The notes under the pieces are model-generated. The model did no database searches, was not told the DNA's origin, and was given only the letters and a program-made list of their open reading frames with translations. This document shows, piece after piece, positions 33,770-42,254 of a stretch of DNA of 47,039 nt. This DNA is from an uncultured Lacticaseibacillus sp. (GTDB lineage: Bacteria > Bacillota > Bacilli > Lactobacillales > Lactobacillaceae), in the NCBI GenBank assembly GCA_934370925.1, contig CAKRNG010000016.1, positions 1-47,039 on the forward strand, in the 5' to 3' direction. Position 1 is the first letter of the stretch; each line of letters opens with the position of its first letter. A program made the translations under genes and the position numbers.

Positions 33770-35452
33770 ATGAAGAAGACCAAATTTAAGTTGATGCATG
33801 AAAATGATAAACAGCAATCTAAGAATCGACGTGAATCCTTAATTGCACGTGCCAAAAAGAAACAAGCATCGCATGTCTCCGTGCAGGCGCCAAAAACGGA
33901 ACAGACGGTTGTTGAACCTGAACAGTTGGTGCGTCTTCGCCAGCAAGTGAAACGGTTGAAGAAAGAAAATGGCACTTTAAAAGCACAGCACCAGGTTGCA
34001 CTGACCAAGCAGGCATCGATGCAGCGAATTCAGTATGATTTGAAGGCGAGCTGTGCTGAATTGAAGCGGCAGCTGGTTCAACAAAGGGAAATTATTGGTA
34101 TAGAAAAACACCGAGGTGAACAGCTTGATAAGCAGGTGCGTGACAAGCAAACACGGATAGAAGAACAGCGGGATGAGGTCGCAACACTCAATGGTTTAAT
34201 TAACTATCATAAAGCCCAAACAGTTCGCGTTTCAGTAACCTTGAAGAAAACAAGACGGCGAGAAAGGCTTCTCGTGCGACGGGTGAATAATTTACAAAAA
34301 GAAGTGCATCAGCTTGAGGGGCATGTTTACACGACGGATGAAATTGCAGTAATGAGGAAACAATTGCGCGATTACAAGCAGTTTCGTCACGCAATGTTGT
34401 ACATGAAGCAGCTTGAAGAAAAAGTGGCGCAGCAAAGCCGAATGATTATGACGTTTAAACAGAATAATCGCGCGGTCGTGAAGCAAGCCGTGGCTTCGGA
34501 GCGGGAACGACTTGCTGACTTACAGAATCAGGCGGAACACTTAATGGGCATTCCGGTTGAACGATTGATTGGTGCACTGGGAAAAAGAACCACGGAATTA
34601 ATGCAACCTGAAAAATTGCGTCCGGCCCTGCAATTAACGGATACGGTGCTGGATATCACGAATCAACTATTGGGTGCCAAGCAAAATGAACCTGTTAGTC
34701 AGGCACGGGTGAATCATGCCTTATCTCAAATCTCCTTCGGTAAGTTACGCCACATTTCGCACGTTTTATATGGCGTGCTAATTCCATCGACGACCCACGA
34801 TTTGAGCGCTACTTATCTCAATGTACCCATTTCATCACGGTTTCGTGTTCTTAGCCAAATTGGAAAACAGCCCGTTGCCTTCCGTTCGATTGATGGTGAT
34901 GTTGAGACAGTTATGTTTGCACGGACGGAATTGCGTCTCGTAGTGGGGGATGTGGTTCGGGCGAATGTTGTGCTGACCCCAGATGAGCGGGAATATATTT
35001 TGATTGATAAGGTGTATCCGGCGCCCGCAAAGACAGAAACTGAAGTGGCAAATAAACGTGAGGGTCATGGTTCAAAAAGGGAAGCGGACGGGGTTTTTGT
35101 GGCGCCGGCGTTTGTCGAGAATACGAGAGTGTTAGCGGCGAAGAAAGTTCTCATCGTTTCAAGTCAGAAGATGAAGGGGATTGAAAATCAATTTAATCAT
35201 CTAGGCGTGAACGTGACGCATGTGTATAACGCAAAACGAAATATCAGGCAGATTTATCAGGCGCTTGATGGCCACCAATATGATTTAATTCTGGTTGACA
35301 AGGCACACACAAGTCACGCCGCAACCGAAGCCGTTCGGTTGGCGCATCAACCGTGGGCGCAGGTGTTGCAGCGGGGGTTATCGATTAATGAAGTGGTACG
35401 ACGGGCGTACAATTATTTCTTAGCAAGGGAAACACGGCGACTATCAAATTGA
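33770..35452 (+). CDS. Coiled-coil protein with DUF2325-like C-terminal domain
   Basis: A cytoplasmic protein of 560 residues with no signal peptide. The first 30 residues are very basic. A long charged coiled coil covers about 45-265 (for example RLRQQVKRLKKENGTLKAQ and QLEEKVAQQSRMIMTFKQN). A middle beta-rich part (about 345-425, RFRVLSQIGKQPVAFRSIDG) could be an OB-like fold. The end (about 460-555) reads KKVLIVSSQKMKGIENQF, then LGVNVTHVYNAKRN, YDLILVDKAHTSHAA, and resembles DUF2325, a small alpha/beta domain of unknown role. The DNA is AT-richer than its neighbours. No partner gene is evident; the lipid kinase follows after 90 bases. The function is unknown. Confidence 0.75.
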   Translation: MKKTKFKLMHENDKQQSKNRRESLIARAKKKQASHVSVQAPKTEQTVVEPEQLVRLRQQVKRLKKENGTLKAQHQVALTKQASMQRIQYDLKASCAELKRQLVQQREIIGIEKHRGEQLDKQVRDKQTRIEEQRDEVATLNGLINYHKAQTVRVSVTLKKTRRRERLLVRRVNNLQKEVHQLEGHVYTTDEIAVMRKQLRDYKQFRHAMLYMKQLEEKVAQQSRMIMTFKQNNRAVVKQAVASERERLADLQNQAEHLMGIPVERLIGALGKRTTELMQPEKLRPALQLTDTVLDITNQLLGAKQNEPVSQARVNHALSQISFGKLRHISHVLYGVLIPSTTHDLSATYLNVPISSRFRVLSQIGKQPVAFRSIDGDVETVMFARTELRLVVGDVVRANVVLTPDEREYILIDKVYPAPAKTETEVANKREGHGSKREADGVFVAPAFVENTRVLAAKKVLIVSSQKMKGIENQFNHLGVNVTHVYNAKRNIRQIYQALDGHQYDLILVDKAHTSHAATEAVRLAHQPWAQVLQRGLSINEVVRRAYNYFLARETRRLSN

Positions 35453-35542
35453 GAAGTTCAGACATTTTGAAAGCCCTTCCTTGCACGACAGCGTGGCAAC
35501 CCACTATACTTAAATAAGCGTATAAGTGAAGGGGGCGACGTG

Positions 35543-36412
35543 ATGTTATATGGCATTTTATACAATCAAAACGCAGGTGATGGATCAGCGCAAGAAGTCT
35601 CCGTGCAGGTGCAGACATATCTGAAGCAGTTTGACATTGAAAGTGAAACGTTGACGGGTGCGGATGTGGATGAAGCGCAAGCCACACTCGCAGATGCGTT
35701 GCCACGAATCGATGGACTCGTTGTGATTGGGGGCGACGGCACACTGAACCTGGCCGTGACGACGATGGTGCAGGCAAAGATTACGGTTCCCCTCGGCATC
35801 ATGCCATCCGGGACCGTGAACAACTTCGCCCGGGCAATGCAGATACCCGGTGATTTAACCGCGGCGTTACCGGCGCTGGTGGGCGAACACCTCACCCCCG
35901 CAGATATTTGTGTCGGCAATGGTGAGACGGCGGTTGTGAGTTCACTGACATTCGGTAATTTGGCTGCAATTGGCAATGACGTTCGGCAACGGGAGAAACA
36001 ACGACTAGGCAAGTTCGCGTACCTGGCCCGGGCACTTAAGGAAATCGGCCGCAATCAATCCTTGCCGATTCAGTACACAGTCGACGATGCGGCACCCGAA
36101 ACGTACAAGACGTGGTTTGCGCTGATTACGACGACAGCAAATGTTGGTGGCCGGAAGTATAGTGAAGCAAAGCCCGGACGCATGCATATGAGTGTGTTGA
36201 ACAATATGCGCATGCGAAAGGTGATTCCTTACCTATATTTTGCCTGGCAAGGACGGCTGAATCACAGCAAGCAGGTCACGTACTTGACGCCAAAAAAGGT
36301 GACGTTAGTGTCGCAAGGTGAAGCGGTGCAGACGCGAATTGATGGCGATCCGGGGCCATCTTTGCCACTAACTGTTGAAATTATGCCGGGATTTCTGCAA
36401 GTCATGGTGTGA
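35543..36412 (+). CDS. Diacylglycerol/lipid kinase, DagK/YegS family
   Basis: A 289-residue lipid kinase. It has NQNAGDGSA at the N-terminus, the nucleotide-binding GGDGTLNLAVTTM (about 65-77) and PSGTVNNFARAM (about 92-103), all family hallmarks. Such enzymes phosphorylate diacylglycerol released by lipoteichoic acid synthesis, or related lipids, at the inner membrane face. ATG at 35543 lies 7 bases after GGGGG and is preferred over GTG at 35540. It lies just before liaFSR, in an envelope-related neighbourhood. Confidence 0.92.
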   Translation: MLYGILYNQNAGDGSAQEVSVQVQTYLKQFDIESETLTGADVDEAQATLADALPRIDGLVVIGGDGTLNLAVTTMVQAKITVPLGIMPSGTVNNFARAMQIPGDLTAALPALVGEHLTPADICVGNGETAVVSSLTFGNLAAIGNDVRQREKQRLGKFAYLARALKEIGRNQSLPIQYTVDDAAPETYKTWFALITTTANVGGRKYSEAKPGRMHMSVLNNMRMRKVIPYLYFAWQGRLNHSKQVTYLTPKKVTLVSQGEAVQTRIDGDPGPSLPLTVEIMPGFLQVMV

Positions 36413-36446
36413 GTTCAGCACGACAATAAAATTAGCTGGGATAAGA

Positions 36447-36488
36447 CGGCACCAAGCAAAGTGCGCCCGCAAACGTTGCTTGGTGCCG
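36447..36488 (+). terminator. Hairpin after the lipid kinase gene
   Basis: CGGCACCAAGCAA pairs perfectly with TTGCTTGGTGCCG across 16 bases. The tail (TTGTTG) is only weakly T-rich, so termination may be partial. Confidence 0.6.
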
Positions 36489-36534
36489 TTGTTGTGCATT
36501 GGCTGACCATTTTTCCGCCGTTATCGATGATTTC

Positions 36535-36587
36535 CAGACACTTTTCAGTCTGTAGCCCTAAGAAATGTTCTGAAAATCAGGTATGAT
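36535..36587 (+). promoter_or_regulatory. Probable liaFSR promoter with inverted repeat
   Basis: TATGAT (36582-36587) is a -10 candidate without a recognisable -35, consistent with an activator-dependent promoter. CAGAC (36535-36539) and GTCTG (36548-36552) form an inverted repeat upstream. This may be the LiaR site if the operon is autoregulated; that is inference. Confidence 0.4.
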
Positions 36588-36611
36588 AGGATTCAGGAAG
36601 GATGGTGTCAG

Positions 36612-37334
36612 ATGTCATCTAAAGCACGGGTATTTGTCCTGATTGAGGCCGCTTTGGCGCTACTTTTGGGCTACCAAATTATTAGCAACCCACCAACGCT
36701 CGCGTTCAGTATTATTGGCACGCTGGCGATTTGTTGGGCAAATTCGTTGCGCCGGAATAATTGGTTGCGAACGCCACTCCTCATCTTCGGGGTGATTGCA
36801 CTGGTCGTGACCATTTTTATCAACCCCACAGTCTGGTGGATGTTGCTGTTAGGCATCGTGGCCACTTTGTCCGCGGGGCGTCGCGGGTTCGGTGCACTTG
36901 GTGTATTTCCTTGGTTTAAAAAGCAATTTATCAGTATTCGTAGCGCCGATGATGGTTCAGACCATACGGCACAACGGCGCCCGTGGTTTGGCGATTTTGT
37001 GATTGGTCAATCTGTGTTCGAATGGGATGACGTGAACCTGACGTTACTGGCAGGCGATACCATTGTGGACCTCGGCAACACGATTCTGCCAAAGCGGGAT
37101 AATGTGGTGATGATTCGGAAGGGCTTCGGAAAGACGCGGTTGCTCGTACCAATCGGTGTTGGGATTGAGTTGAACCACTCAACGTTGATCGGTAACGTCA
37201 CGTTCCAAGGGGAGACGCACGCACTGCGAAACGAGAGTGTGCGGTTATTCTCGGATGATTACGAGACGGCTTCACGCCACATTCGCATTGTTACCAGTGC
37301 TTTTGTTGGGGATGTGGAGGTTGTGCCGGTATGA
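36612..37334 (+). CDS. liaF: LiaF, membrane inhibitor of the LiaSR cell-envelope stress system
   Basis: A 240-residue membrane protein. The N-terminal third contains about four hydrophobic segments (7-22, 25-42, 50-67, 69-85). The C-terminal part is a soluble LiaF domain, with DFVIGQSVFEWDDVNLTLLA and PKRDNVVMIRKGFG. In Bacillus and lactobacilli LiaF keeps the kinase LiaS silent until the envelope is damaged, for example by lipid II-binding antibiotics. AAGGATGG precedes the ATG. It overlaps liaS by 4 bases (ATGA). Confidence 0.92.
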   Translation: MSSKARVFVLIEAALALLLGYQIISNPPTLAFSIIGTLAICWANSLRRNNWLRTPLLIFGVIALVVTIFINPTVWWMLLLGIVATLSAGRRGFGALGVFPWFKKQFISIRSADDGSDHTAQRRPWFGDFVIGQSVFEWDDVNLTLLAGDTIVDLGNTILPKRDNVVMIRKGFGKTRLLVPIGVGIELNHSTLIGNVTFQGETHALRNESVRLFSDDYETASRHIRIVTSAFVGDVEVVPV

Positions 37335-38389
37335 GGAAGCGAAGTTTATTAGGAATCTTCAGCGCGGTGATGATTATCACCCTCAGTTTTGAGGCCATTC
37401 TCGTGTGGATGACGCAGCGCTCCCGTGGGTTTGATACGTTCGTGAACTCGATGTTAAACAACATGGTGGGGCTGTATGCACTGCTCGGCGCGCTAACGAC
37501 AGGTTTGTTAGCCGTCATCATTACATACGTGATGGTTCACCGGGTGGAACGGCAGATGACGAACCGGTTGTCGGTGATGCTGTCGAACCAGCTGGACACC
37601 CCAGAATTGACAAACATGCGGCGCAATCAGGTTGATATTGGACGCGAAAGTACCGTGATGTTGGAACAACTGCGCCGTAAAATGCTGCGGCTGCAGACGG
37701 AAATCGAACGGTACAGTGCCCAGCCCGTTATGGTCGGGGGCGAGGCGAAAGAGGATATTCTGATTCAGGAACGTCACCGGATTGCCCGGGAATTGCACGA
37801 TTCGGTTTCCCAACAACTTTTTGCGGCCATGATGATGTTATCGGCGATGCGTAGTACACTGAAGAAGGCGGATGATGATGATCCGTTGTTGCAACAAGTG
37901 CGGACCATTGAGCGTGTGATTAACTCGGCACAATCGGAGATGCGTGCGTTGCTCCTTCATTTACGTCCGACGAGCCTGTCGGGGAAGCGTCTGCGTGAAG
38001 GCATTATTGGGCTACTCAAGGAATTACAAACGAAGATTAAGATTCGGATTACGTGGGAACTTGCGGATGTTTCCCTAGCCCCCGCAACGGAAGATAATTT
38101 ATTCCGCATTGTTCAGGAGTTACTCAGCAATACGCTTAGACACGCCGAGGCGGAAGAGCTTGAAGTGTACCTAGACGAAGCGGCCGGCACGGTTATTCTG
38201 CGGGTTGTTGATGACGGGGTTGGGTTTGACACCACAAAACGCGATGCGGCTGGGAGTTACGGACTAGCGAATATCAAGGAACGTGCCGCAGCCATTGGGG
38301 GCACGGCGCGCGTTATCAGCTTCCCGAACCAGGGGACGAGCGTTGAAATTCGCGTGCCAATCACAAAGGAAGGTAACAAGAATGATTAA
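37331..38389 (+). CDS. liaS: LiaS-type sensor histidine kinase
   Basis: A 352-residue NarL/LuxR-class kinase. Two transmembrane helices (about 8-28 and 45-70) enclose a very short extracellular loop, typical of intramembrane-sensing kinases. The phospho-acceptor is His156 in RHRIARELHDSVSQQLF (HisKA_3 type), followed by an ATPase domain with RIVQELLSNTLRHAEA and VVDDGVGFD and the G box GSYGLANIKERA. It is the middle gene of liaFSR, overlapping liaF by 4 bases and liaR by 8 bases, so all three are co-translated. Confidence 0.95.
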   Translation: MRKRSLLGIFSAVMIITLSFEAILVWMTQRSRGFDTFVNSMLNNMVGLYALLGALTTGLLAVIITYVMVHRVERQMTNRLSVMLSNQLDTPELTNMRRNQVDIGRESTVMLEQLRRKMLRLQTEIERYSAQPVMVGGEAKEDILIQERHRIARELHDSVSQQLFAAMMMLSAMRSTLKKADDDDPLLQQVRTIERVINSAQSEMRALLLHLRPTSLSGKRLREGIIGLLKELQTKIKIRITWELADVSLAPATEDNLFRIVQELLSNTLRHAEAEELEVYLDEAAGTVILRVVDDGVGFDTTKRDAAGSYGLANIKERAAAIGGTARVISFPNQGTSVEIRVPITKEGNKND

Positions 38390-39047
38390 AGTACTGATTG
38401 TAGATGATCACGAAATGGTTCGTCTCGGTATTTCCTCCTATTTGAACGTGCAAGAGGACCTCACCGTTGCTGGTGAAGCGGACGACGGACAGCAGGGCCT
38501 CCAGATGGCGCTGGATATTCGGCCAGACGTTATTTTGATGGATTTAATTATGCCGAACATGAACGGTGTGGAGGCAACGAAGGCAATCTTGAAGGCGTGG
38601 CCCCAAGCGCGCGTGATTATCCTGACAAGCTTCATCGATGACGAACTCGTCTACCCGGCAATCGAAGCTGGGGCGGCCAGTTACATCTTGAAGACCAGCA
38701 CGGCGGAAGAAATTGCGGATGCGATTCGACAGACGGCGAAGGGGCAGACGGTCTTTGAGCCAGAAGTGACCACGAAAATTATGAATCGGAGCAAGGCACA
38801 AGCAGATTTGGCGCTCTACGATGACTTAACCACGCGCGAACGTGAAGTGCTGCGTTTGATTGCGCAAGGGAAGAGCAATCAAGAAATCGCCGATGAACTT
38901 TTCATCACGCTTAAGACGGTGAAAACGCATGTTTCGAACATCCTGGCGAAACTTGAGGTGGATGACCGAACGAAGGCGGCAATCTACGCCTTCAAGCACG
39001 GCATCGTGAAGCCGTCTGGAAATGACGACCACACTGCGGCCATTTAG
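38382..39047 (+). CDS. liaR: LiaR-type response regulator
   Basis: A 221-residue regulator. The receiver domain has VLIVDDHEMVRLGI and the phosphorylated Asp in VILMDLIMPNMNG (about residue 54). The C-terminal LuxR-type helix-turn-helix contains LTTREREVLRLIAQGKSN and LFITLKTVKTHVSNILAKL. The ATG at 38382 is chosen: AAGGAAGG lies just upstream and MIKVLIVDDHE is the usual start. The frame extends to 38283 only because it overlaps the kinase gene. It probably activates its own operon and envelope-protection genes. A terminator follows. Confidence 0.95.
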   Translation: MIKVLIVDDHEMVRLGISSYLNVQEDLTVAGEADDGQQGLQMALDIRPDVILMDLIMPNMNGVEATKAILKAWPQARVIILTSFIDDELVYPAIEAGAASYILKTSTAEEIADAIRQTAKGQTVFEPEVTTKIMNRSKAQADLALYDDLTTREREVLRLIAQGKSNQEIADELFITLKTVKTHVSNILAKLEVDDRTKAAIYAFKHGIVKPSGNDDHTAAI

Positions 39048-39056
39048 TGACCAAGC

Positions 39057-39112
39057 AAAAGGGGCCAACCCGTAAATCCTTGATGGTGGATTTACGGGTT
39101 GGCCCCTTTTTT
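39057..39112. terminator. Bidirectional terminator
   Basis: A 23-bp perfect stem, AAAAGGGGCCAACCCGTAAA and three more pairs, with an 8-base loop and T run. It separates convergent liaFSR and the YfhO gene. Confidence 0.95.
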
Positions 39113-39118
39113 ATCATT

Positions 39119-41785
39119 TTAGCGCGTTGTGCGTTTAGCAACATGTGACGTTGCCCGCTGCTTTTGCGGTTTCGGTGCTGCGTGACGGTACTGCCGACGT
39201 TTACGGAACCAGAGCCAGGAGAGGAGAACCGCGACCGCGGAGACGCCCAGGCCAAGGAAGAGGTAAGGTGGGTAGTACACCATCTTAATGACGTGCTTCC
39301 CCTTGGTGAGGGGGATAGCCATGAAGAGCCCGAGCGTTTTCTTCGGTTTCACGGTTTGACCGTCGATCGTGACGTGCCAGCCATCGCTCTTTGGAATCGT
39401 GGTGAAAAGCACTTGGTGTTTCTTCTTCACGTTGACGGTGCCATCGAGCGAATTACTGTGGTGAGCGGTAACTTTAAGCGGACTTTGCTTTAGCTTCGTC
39501 AGACTTTGGTTGGTTGCTTTCTCGTTGAGCTGATAAACGGCCACTTCACTGAAGTTGATGTCCTTCTTGAAGGTGAATGAAAGCACCTGTTTCTTCTTGG
39601 TGTCTGTTGGCGTTACGTTCAGGATGACCTGATTACGGAACGTATCGTAAGTGGTGATTTTCTTCCCATTTTGGGTGATTGTCACTGCATTATCCGTGAA
39701 GTCTGCCCCCACAGTGAGATAGAGGGGTTCGTTTGATTCAGTCGTGAAGGTGTAGTCGACGCGACCAATTTTATGTTTGCCCCGCATCCCGTAAATAAGA
39801 CTGTCAGACGATTTTTGTTCCGTATTCACGAGTAACGTGTGGGTGAACGGGACAACGGAGAAGAGGGATTTATACCCCGTCCCCGTTAAGCCAGCCAGAA
39901 GTAATTCTTGGTTAGCAATAGGACTACCAGCGTTCAGCTTCGTTTTAAGGATTTGGTCACTCGCCATGAACCCAATCCCGAGTGCGTTCTGGTTCTTGCG
40001 GACAGCGAGAAGGTCGGTGTGTCCAATCGTTTCGTAGCTGGCAAGATCAGGCCGCCCCGTGAGCGTTGGCACGAGTTTCCCGGTTAAATCATCGTTATTT
40101 TGCGGTTGTAGGTTAAGCCAATACTTTGTGTCGAGCACGGCATCCAGGATGACGGTGCCGTTCGCGTAAGTGACGAAACCGTCTCCCTCGGGTTGCCCAA
40201 TCGCGCTGTAGAAGGTTGGAAGTGAACGTGGCATCATGGACGTGAATTGATCTTCCCCGTTGTAACCCACCTGCATGGCATCGTTCTTCGTCCGCAAGAT
40301 GGTTTTACCAATCCGGTAGAAGCCACTGTCTTGTTTCTGAACCTTCGACACACCGTTGCGGAGGGTCGTTGTGTACGAACTGAAATCACTGTGACTGACA
40401 TAGCTGAGCTGGTTGAGGGCCAAAACGGCGCTAGCAGTCACGTCAATTGCCGTAAACGAGAGGGCAAGAATTGCGAATCCGTGACGGTCGCGCGGCAAAC
40501 TGAGTAACACCACGGCCATCAGTCCCAAGACGATACTGAGAATGATGCTGTTTTGCGTCAGGAACGTGAAGGACTTCTTATGTTGCCAAACGTAATAGCC
40601 AGTTCCGGCCACAAGCACGAGAAGCAGGGCGAGTTGCCACAAATTGGCACCAGTGCTTTGACTGTGAATTGCACGTGCGCCGAGGAAAATCAGCCAGAAG
40701 CAGACCACGAAGGAGAAGCGGTAGGGGTACCAAACGGGGAATTGCATGCCGTGCCACAGCAGGTCAAGGGGTTCGTACATGAGGGACACGCCAAGAAAAG
40801 CTGTCCAGATAAGGGCAACGAGGCGTTCCTGCCAGCGGATTTTGCGGGAGGTAAAGTACAAAACTGCGGCGAGGACTGCTAGTGCGCCCACAAAAACGTT
40901 GGGTAATCCGGATGGCATTTCATCGAAGTTGAAGGTGCCGCTGAAGAATTTACTAAGGAGGTGAAGCGGGTTGTATTCGATACGCGAGGTAATCTTCGTG
41001 ACGGTGTACGTACCCTTGCTTTGGACAATTTGGTAGAACGTTGGCAAGAGGACAACCGCCGCGCTCGCCCCAGCAAGAATACTACCGACCCCAAATCGCA
41101 AGACGCTTGTGCCAATCTGGCGCCACGTCCGGTGCTTTTCGGCTAACGTAAATAGGAAGTAACCAATGGCAAAGAGGCAAATCATGTAGCCGATGTAGTA
41201 GTTCGTAATGAGCGCCAGCGCCAACCAAATAACGTACATCTTGGGTTTCCGGTCGTGCAAAGCATCAATACCCGCGCAAACGAGTGGCAAAATAATGGCG
41301 CCGTCAAACCAGATGAGATTCAGCTGATTGGCAATCATCCAGCCAGAAAGGGCGTAGGCAATGCCCAAAGCTGGTAGTAAAAAACCGGTGACGCCACGGC
41401 GCTTCATAAAGTAGGCCATGCTGAGGCTGGCACTACCATACTTTGCGAGGGTGATGAGGGTGATGCCAAAATCAAGTTGCGTTTTCGGTAACAGAACGAG
41501 AATAAAGTTAAAGGGGCTAATTAAATAATAAGCCCACGTCCCAAAAGCATCGCCACCAAGGGCATTATTCCACGCATAAAACAGCTGACCGGGGTGTCCC
41601 AAGACAGTTTGTCTAAAGTATGCGTAAAAATCTATGTATTGCTGTCCCAAATCGACCGTTAACAGGCTACTATTACCAAAAGGGTAGACATGGCATACCG
41701 CAAAGAAGTAAATTGCCATGACAATAATGGGTAACCAGAAAGCAATCGCAAGTGGGTGTGCGCGTAAAAACTTGACCAAGGGCAT
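39119..41785 (-). CDS. YfhO family membrane protein
   Basis: A large polytopic membrane protein of 888 residues. The N-terminal half has about twelve or more hydrophobic segments, starting FLRAHPLAIAFWLPIIVMAI, with a family-typical early loop DLGQQYIDFYAYFRQ. An extracellular region (about 490-840) precedes a final helix near 850 and a very basic tail. In Bacillus and Listeria, YfhO is a GT-C-like transferase for sugar decoration of lipoteichoic acid with a flippase partner. The same role is inferred here. GGAGA lies 7 bases before ATG 41785. The frame upstream to 41884 has no site. It converges with liaFSR and diverges from the PBP gene. Confidence 0.9.
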   Translation of the reverse strand: MPLVKFLRAHPLAIAFWLPIIVMAIYFFAVCHVYPFGNSSLLTVDLGQQYIDFYAYFRQTVLGHPGQLFYAWNNALGGDAFGTWAYYLISPFNFILVLLPKTQLDFGITLITLAKYGSASLSMAYFMKRRGVTGFLLPALGIAYALSGWMIANQLNLIWFDGAIILPLVCAGIDALHDRKPKMYVIWLALALITNYYIGYMICLFAIGYFLFTLAEKHRTWRQIGTSVLRFGVGSILAGASAAVVLLPTFYQIVQSKGTYTVTKITSRIEYNPLHLLSKFFSGTFNFDEMPSGLPNVFVGALAVLAAVLYFTSRKIRWQERLVALIWTAFLGVSLMYEPLDLLWHGMQFPVWYPYRFSFVVCFWLIFLGARAIHSQSTGANLWQLALLLVLVAGTGYYVWQHKKSFTFLTQNSIILSIVLGLMAVVLLSLPRDRHGFAILALSFTAIDVTASAVLALNQLSYVSHSDFSSYTTTLRNGVSKVQKQDSGFYRIGKTILRTKNDAMQVGYNGEDQFTSMMPRSLPTFYSAIGQPEGDGFVTYANGTVILDAVLDTKYWLNLQPQNNDDLTGKLVPTLTGRPDLASYETIGHTDLLAVRKNQNALGIGFMASDQILKTKLNAGSPIANQELLLAGLTGTGYKSLFSVVPFTHTLLVNTEQKSSDSLIYGMRGKHKIGRVDYTFTTESNEPLYLTVGADFTDNAVTITQNGKKITTYDTFRNQVILNVTPTDTKKKQVLSFTFKKDINFSEVAVYQLNEKATNQSLTKLKQSPLKVTAHHSNSLDGTVNVKKKHQVLFTTIPKSDGWHVTIDGQTVKPKKTLGLFMAIPLTKGKHVIKMVYYPPYLFLGLGVSAVAVLLSWLWFRKRRQYRHAAPKPQKQRATSHVAKRTTR

Positions 41786-41893
41786 AGCGGTCTCCTTATC
41801 AATTGTTATCTGTTTAGCATAACACGCGCGTTGCTTGCACTCCATGAAAAAGGGCACAAGATTCAGTAAAGATATTCCGTTCACCGGTAATTT

Positions 41894-41982
41894 TTGACAG
41901 AACGTGACGATGCTTGCATTAAGATGGGGGCGGAAGTGAAATGAGAAGAAGAAAGTTTTCCCGAAGTGCGGGAAAACTTTTT
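41894..41982 (+). promoter_or_regulatory. Promoter-like site and terminator-like hairpin between divergent genes
   Basis: TTGACA (41894-41899) is a perfect -35, with CATTAA at 17 bases or TGcATTAAG as a weak -10. At 41952-41980 AAAGTTTTCCCG pairs with CGGGAAAACTTT around AAGTG, followed by five T. Together they could delimit a short RNA of about 60 bases. No gene needs a terminator here on the plus strand. Confidence 0.4.
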
Positions 41983-42093
41983 GGGGCAGTGGGTTATGGT
42001 TTTTTGTGAATGGTAATGTCTGTCAAAATAGAATGATTCACAAACTGTTAATAACGTTAGGACTATTTCTTTAAAGTGAACGGTGAAAAAGTG

Positions 42094-42163
42094 GTGTGGT
42101 GGGGAGCCGTGCCCCACCACTGGAGACACGTCCAAGCCGACGCTGAACGACTCCCCACCACAC
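42094..42163. repeat. 13-bp inverted repeat upstream of the PBP gene
   Basis: GTGTGGTGGGGAG (42094-42106) mirrors CTCCCCACCACAC (42151-42163) across 44 bases, and GAACGG/CCGTTC lie further out. The GTGGTGGGG core resembles part of the repeats near 14.25 kb. It lies 92 bases before the PBP start. Confidence 0.6.
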
Positions 42164-42254
42164 GCCATCCACCCGTTCAGTTTCGTGCGCTGTTAGAGAT
42201 GCTGTTTTTTTGGTAAACTGGCAGTAGCTACATAATCAAGAAGGAGATTACGCA

